Below are positions 61,786 to 64,000 of a stretch of DNA of 64,000 nt, in pieces. Numbering within the stretch: the first letter of the stretch is position 1; every line of letters begins with the position of its first letter. The stretch is from Cellulomonas humilata (lineage in GTDB: Bacteria > Actinomycetota > Actinomycetes > Actinomycetales > Cellulomonadaceae). Made by a program: the position numbers and the translations under genes. The notes under the pieces are model-generated. The model was not told the origin of the DNA and made no database searches. It worked only from the letters and a program-made list of their open reading frames with translations. Where the stretch lies: the NCBI RefSeq assembly GCF_030814415.1, contig NZ_JAUSVB010000002.1, positions 744,001-808,000 of the forward strand. The letters are read 5' to 3'.

Positions 61786-62184
61786 ATGAGGCTTTCGCGC
61801 AGATCCGTCGCCCGATCCTTCGTCCTCGTCGTCGTCGCCGGAGGTGTGCTCGCCGGCTGCGCGAGCAGCTCCGGCTCGGGCGCCGAGCTGTCTGACACCG
61901 ATGTCGAGGGTGAGTGGACCCAGACGGACTCGGAACCGCCGGTCTACCTGGAGCTCGCCGAGGACGGGGGTCTCACCGGCAGCGACGGCTGCAACCAGCT
62001 CACGGGGTCGTGGGAGGTCGACGGGACCACGGTCGTGTTCGGTGACCTGGGAGCCACGATGATGGCCTGCGAGGACGTCGACACCTGGCTCTCGGGTGCC
62101 GAGTCGGCGACCGTCGACGGCGACGAGATGACCATCCTGGGTGCAGGCGACAAGGAGATCGGGACGCTGGAGAAGTCTGAGTGA
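61786..62184 (+). CDS. META-like domain lipoprotein 1
   Basis: 132 residues. A lipoprotein signal with lipobox VLAGC (Cys ~24) is followed by a compact META/HslJ-like domain: VEGEWTQ, LELAEDGGLTGSDGCNQLTGSWEVDGTTVVFGDLGAT split over two strands. The paired Cys in DGCN and MACED could form a disulfide. Role unknown; relatives are linked to stress or heat-shock outer-layer proteins. The ATG at 61786 is 7 bases after TAGCGT (61773-61778), so it is probably leaderless. Coupled to a paralogue. Confidence 0.78.
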   Translation: MRLSRRSVARSFVLVVVAGGVLAGCASSSGSGAELSDTDVEGEWTQTDSEPPVYLELAEDGGLTGSDGCNQLTGSWEVDGTTVVFGDLGATMMACEDVDTWLSGAESATVDGDEMTILGAGDKEIGTLEKSE

Positions 62185-62567
62185 ACCGCTCCCGGGTGAC
62201 CGCCTCGATCGTCGTCCTGACGCTCGCAGGAGCGTTGCTGGGGGCGTGTGCCGACGGCACCACCGGGAGCGCCTCTGCCGAGGACGTCGCCGGGCTCTGG
62301 GGTATGCAGGACACCGAGGGGATCGCCTCGCTCGAGCTCGCCGAGGACGGCACAGCCACCGGCACCGATGGGTGCAACCGGATGGTCGGGACCTGGAAGC
62401 AGAACGACACCCAGGTGGCCTTCGGCGAGTGGGCGACGACGCGCATGGCCTGCCAGAGCGTCGACACCTGGCTGTCGCTGTCGGTGAAGGCGACGCTCGA
62501 GGGCGAGAACCTCGTCTTCGTCGACGAGAACGGCATCGAGATCGGCACGCTGCAGCCGAACTCCTGA
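62181..62567 (+). CDS. META-like domain lipoprotein 2 (tandem paralogue)
   Basis: 128 residues. The lipobox is LLGAC. The domain matches the preceding protein position by position: VAGLWGMQD, LELAEDGTATGTDGCNRMVGTW, VAFGEWATTRMACQSVDTWLS, EIGTLQP at the end. The same two Cys are kept. The GTG at 62181 overlaps the stop of the first copy (GTGA). Sequence has diverged well beyond a recent duplication. Function unknown. Confidence 0.78.
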   Translation: MNRSRVTASIVVLTLAGALLGACADGTTGSASAEDVAGLWGMQDTEGIASLELAEDGTATGTDGCNRMVGTWKQNDTQVAFGEWATTRMACQSVDTWLSLSVKATLEGENLVFVDENGIEIGTLQPNS

Positions 62568-62580
62568 GCGCCTACAGAGC

Positions 62581-62621
62581 GCCTGAGGGCCGCCTCCCGC
62601 ACGGGGAGGCGGCCCTCAGGC
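62581..62621. terminator. Bidirectional terminator, 18-bp perfect stem
   Basis: GCCTGAGGGCCGCCTCCC pairs with its exact complement across a 5-base loop, between the convergent lipoprotein and sodA genes. Confidence 0.9.
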
Positions 62622-62636
62622 GTCAGTGTCGGTGCA

Positions 62637-63263
62637 TCAGACGGGGACGATGAGTCCCGCGGTCTGCGTCCGGGCACGGTCGAAGCGTGCGGCGGCGTCA
62701 GCCCAGCTCACGATGTTCCACCACGCCTTGACGTAGTCCGCCTTGACGTTGACGTAGTCGAGGTAGAAGGCGTGCTCCCACATGTCGAGGACCACGACGG
62801 GAACCAGGCCGAGCGCGATGTTGCTCTGCTGGTCGTACAGCTGCACGATGACGAGCTTCTGGCCGACGGAGTCCCACGCGAGGATCGACCAGCCGGAGCC
62901 CTGGATGCCGAGCGCGTTGGCGGCGAAGTGCTTCTGGAACGCCTCGAACGAGCCGAAGAACTCGTCGATCGCGGCACCCAGCTCACCGTTCGGCTTGTCG
63001 CCGCCGTCGGGGGAGAGGTTCTGCCAGAACACGGAGTGGTTGACGTGACCGCCGAGGTTGAACGCGAGGTTCTTCTCGTGCAGGTTCACGGCGGCGAAGT
63101 CGTCGGCCGCACGGGCCGCCGCGAGCTTCTCGAGCGCAGTGTTCGCGCCCGTCACGTACGCGGCGTGGTGCTTGTCATGGTGCAGCTCCATGATCCGGCC
63201 CGAGATGTGCGGCTCGAGTGCCGCGTAGTCGTAGGGCAGATCCGGAAGCGAGTAGTCAGCCAT
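62637..63263 (-). CDS. sodA: Superoxide dismutase (Fe/Mn type)
   Basis: 208 residues. Metal ligands: His in [13 protein letters not shown], His in [10 protein letters not shown], and Asp and His in [12 protein letters not shown]. It dismutates superoxide, relevant beside the terminal oxidase. Gly rather than Gln in FNLGGHVNH leaves the metal preference (Fe or Mn) open. The ATG at 63263 has GGAGAGG upstream at a longer than usual distance (about 10-12 bases). It is isolated by terminators on both sides. Confidence 0.95.
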   Translation of the reverse strand: MADYSLPDLPYDYAALEPHISGRIMELHHDKHHAAYVTGANTALEKLAAARAADDFAAVNLHEKNLAFNLGGHVNHSVFWQNLSPDGGDKPNGELGAAIDEFFGSFEAFQKHFAANALGIQGSGWSILAWDSVGQKLVIVQLYDQQSNIALGLVPVVVLDMWEHAFYLDYVNVKADYVKAWWNIVSWADAAARFDRARTQTAGLIVPV

Positions 63264-63329
63264 GCGTGAGTACACCTCTCCTGCGTCGGTCTGGGACCAC
63301 GTGCCGCGGTCCGCTCTGTACAAAGGAAC

Positions 63330-63358
63330 GGGCGGCTCGCCGTTACGGCGAGCCGCCC
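63330..63358 (-). terminator. qcrB terminator
   Basis: A 13-bp perfect stem (GGGCGGCTCGCCG / CGGCGAGCCGCCC) with a 3-base loop, 27 bases after the qcrB stop and upstream of the sodA start. Confidence 0.8.
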
Positions 63359-63385
63359 GACTCCACGGTCAACTCTTGCTCAGGA

Positions 63386-64000
63386 TCAGCGATTCCGCCC
63401 GTCGAGGGCCGTCTCATCCTGCGGATCCACCAGGTGCTGCCCGCCGCCTACGGCACCGGTCAGCTCGGCCGGAGCGTGCTCACCCGTGGGCTCGATCGCG
63501 TCGTGCTGGCCGTGCGAGTGCGACGCCGCCAGCTCGGCGGGCGTGACGGGCTCGATGCGGTCCTCGTAGAACGTCTGCGAGAGGCGCTGACGCATCCGGT
63601 CCAGCCCGTAGCCCTTGCGACGGACCCCGCGCGAGTCCTCCGCCGGCTCGATCTCCAGCGGGCGGATCGCGTCGTGCTGCACCCGCAGCCAGCGCTCGTG
63701 GGCGTCCAGCGGCTTGTGCACCTCGATGTACTCACCGTTGGCGAACCGCACGATGCGGCCCGTCTCGTGGCCGTGCAGGACCAGCTCGCGGTCCTTGCGC
63801 TGCAGACCGAGGCAGATGCGCTTGGTCACCCAGAAGGCGAACCACGGGCCGAGGAAGATCAGGACGCGGAACGCCCACGTGATGTCGTTGAGCGACATGT
63901 GGAAGTGCGTCGCGATCAGGTCGTTGGAGCCCGCGAGCACCAGGATGAAGAACGCGGTGAGGAGCGAGACACCGAAGGCGGTCCGGAACGGGCGGTTGCG
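63386..64000 (-). CDS. qcrB: Cytochrome bc1 complex cytochrome b subunit, C-terminal part (5'-truncated by window edge)
   Basis: 204 residues visible; the reading frame enters from base 64000. The visible part holds the last membrane helices: TAFFILVLAGSNDLIATHFHMSLNDITWAF is interrupted here for length, then the long actinobacterial C-terminal extension. Within it are TKRICLGLQRKDRELVLHG, then GRIVRFANGEYIEVHKPLD and FYEDRIEPVTPAEL, which match QcrB of mycobacteria and corynebacteria. It oxidises menaquinol in the bcc complex that feeds CtaC/CtaD. qcrA and qcrC would be expected upstream, outside the window. Confidence 0.93.
   Translation of the reverse strand, partial: RNRPFRTAFGVSLLTAFFILVLAGSNDLIATHFHMSLNDITWAFRVLIFLGPWFAFWVTKRICLGLQRKDRELVLHGHETGRIVRFANGEYIEVHKPLDAHERWLRVQHDAIRPLEIEPAEDSRGVRRKGYGLDRMRQRLSQTFYEDRIEPVTPAELAASHSHGQHDAIEPTGEHAPAELTGAVGGGQHLVDPQDETALDGRNR

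Overview
The window is a chromosomal segment of a very GC-rich actinobacterium. The gene content and synteny (glnA2-glnE, DUF4191-lipA-lipB, nadA, an actinobacterial ctaC-ctaD-ctaF set next to qcrB, a pectate lyase) fit a Cellulomonas-like member of the Micrococcales; this assignment is inference. I see no tRNA, rRNA, IS element, prophage or CRISPR. Coding density is high and no intergenic gap exceeds about 255 bases. Many genes start with GTG, a few with TTG.

Layout. 1-3184 (minus): nadE, panB and a truncated endonuclease/exonuclease/phosphatase-fold protein. 3266-7647 (plus): glnA2-glnE. 7638-12200: membrane proteins (AI-2E family, an actinobacterial membrane protein, a DUF4153/4173-type protein). 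12318-14947: secreted pectate lyase with a LacI-like palindrome in front, then a Nudix hydrolase. 15302-19726: an unidentified 617-residue protein divergent from a CYTH protein and a CYTH-Ppx/GppA fusion. 19853-25742 (minus): five overlapping genes in the order hybrid histidine kinase, receiver, receiver-cyclase, PGM1-type ATP-grasp ligase, GGCT-fold protein. 25998-29764 (minus): glnA1 with a double GlnR-type box, and a type III glutamine synthetase. 29899-33479: RDD protein, methyltransferase, DUF4191, lipA, lipB. 33489-38686: MarR regulator divergent from an MMPL transporter, then an oxidoreductase and a membrane-anchored pseudokinase. 38689-42948 (minus): epimerase, lipoyl E2, lpdA. 43150-47116: pepA, two membrane proteins, pyrD. 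47119-49460: MocR/PdxR regulator divergent from a small membrane protein and a YczE-like protein. 49500-55222: aldo/keto reductase, DUF3043, dipeptidase, thioesterase, ABM protein, DJ-1 protein, nadA. 55273-58386: glycerate kinase, erpA, TusA, NifS-like protein. 58632-64000: ctaCDF, two META lipoproteins, sodA and the 3' part of qcrB.

The genes link together at several points. Three glutamine synthetases and GlnE form a nitrogen-assimilation block, and glutamine-dependent NadE sits beside it. LipB and LipA make the lipoyl groups carried by the two-lipoyl E2, which Lpd reoxidises. LipA and NadA are iron-sulfur enzymes, matching the ErpA/TusA/NifS-like genes nearby. CtaC, CtaD, CtaF and QcrB belong to the bcc-aa3 respiratory branch, with superoxide dismutase between them.

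The most promising less-described features are the five-gene sensor/cyclase/peptide-ligase operon, the CYTH-Ppx fusion, and a NifS-like protein lacking the PLP lysine motif. A window-wide pattern also stands out: over twenty genes have a -10-like hexamer exactly 6-8 bases before the start codon, which implies widespread leaderless transcription. The pattern also helps choose starts (for example 34041, 37406, 44978, 45840, 48828 and 58386).
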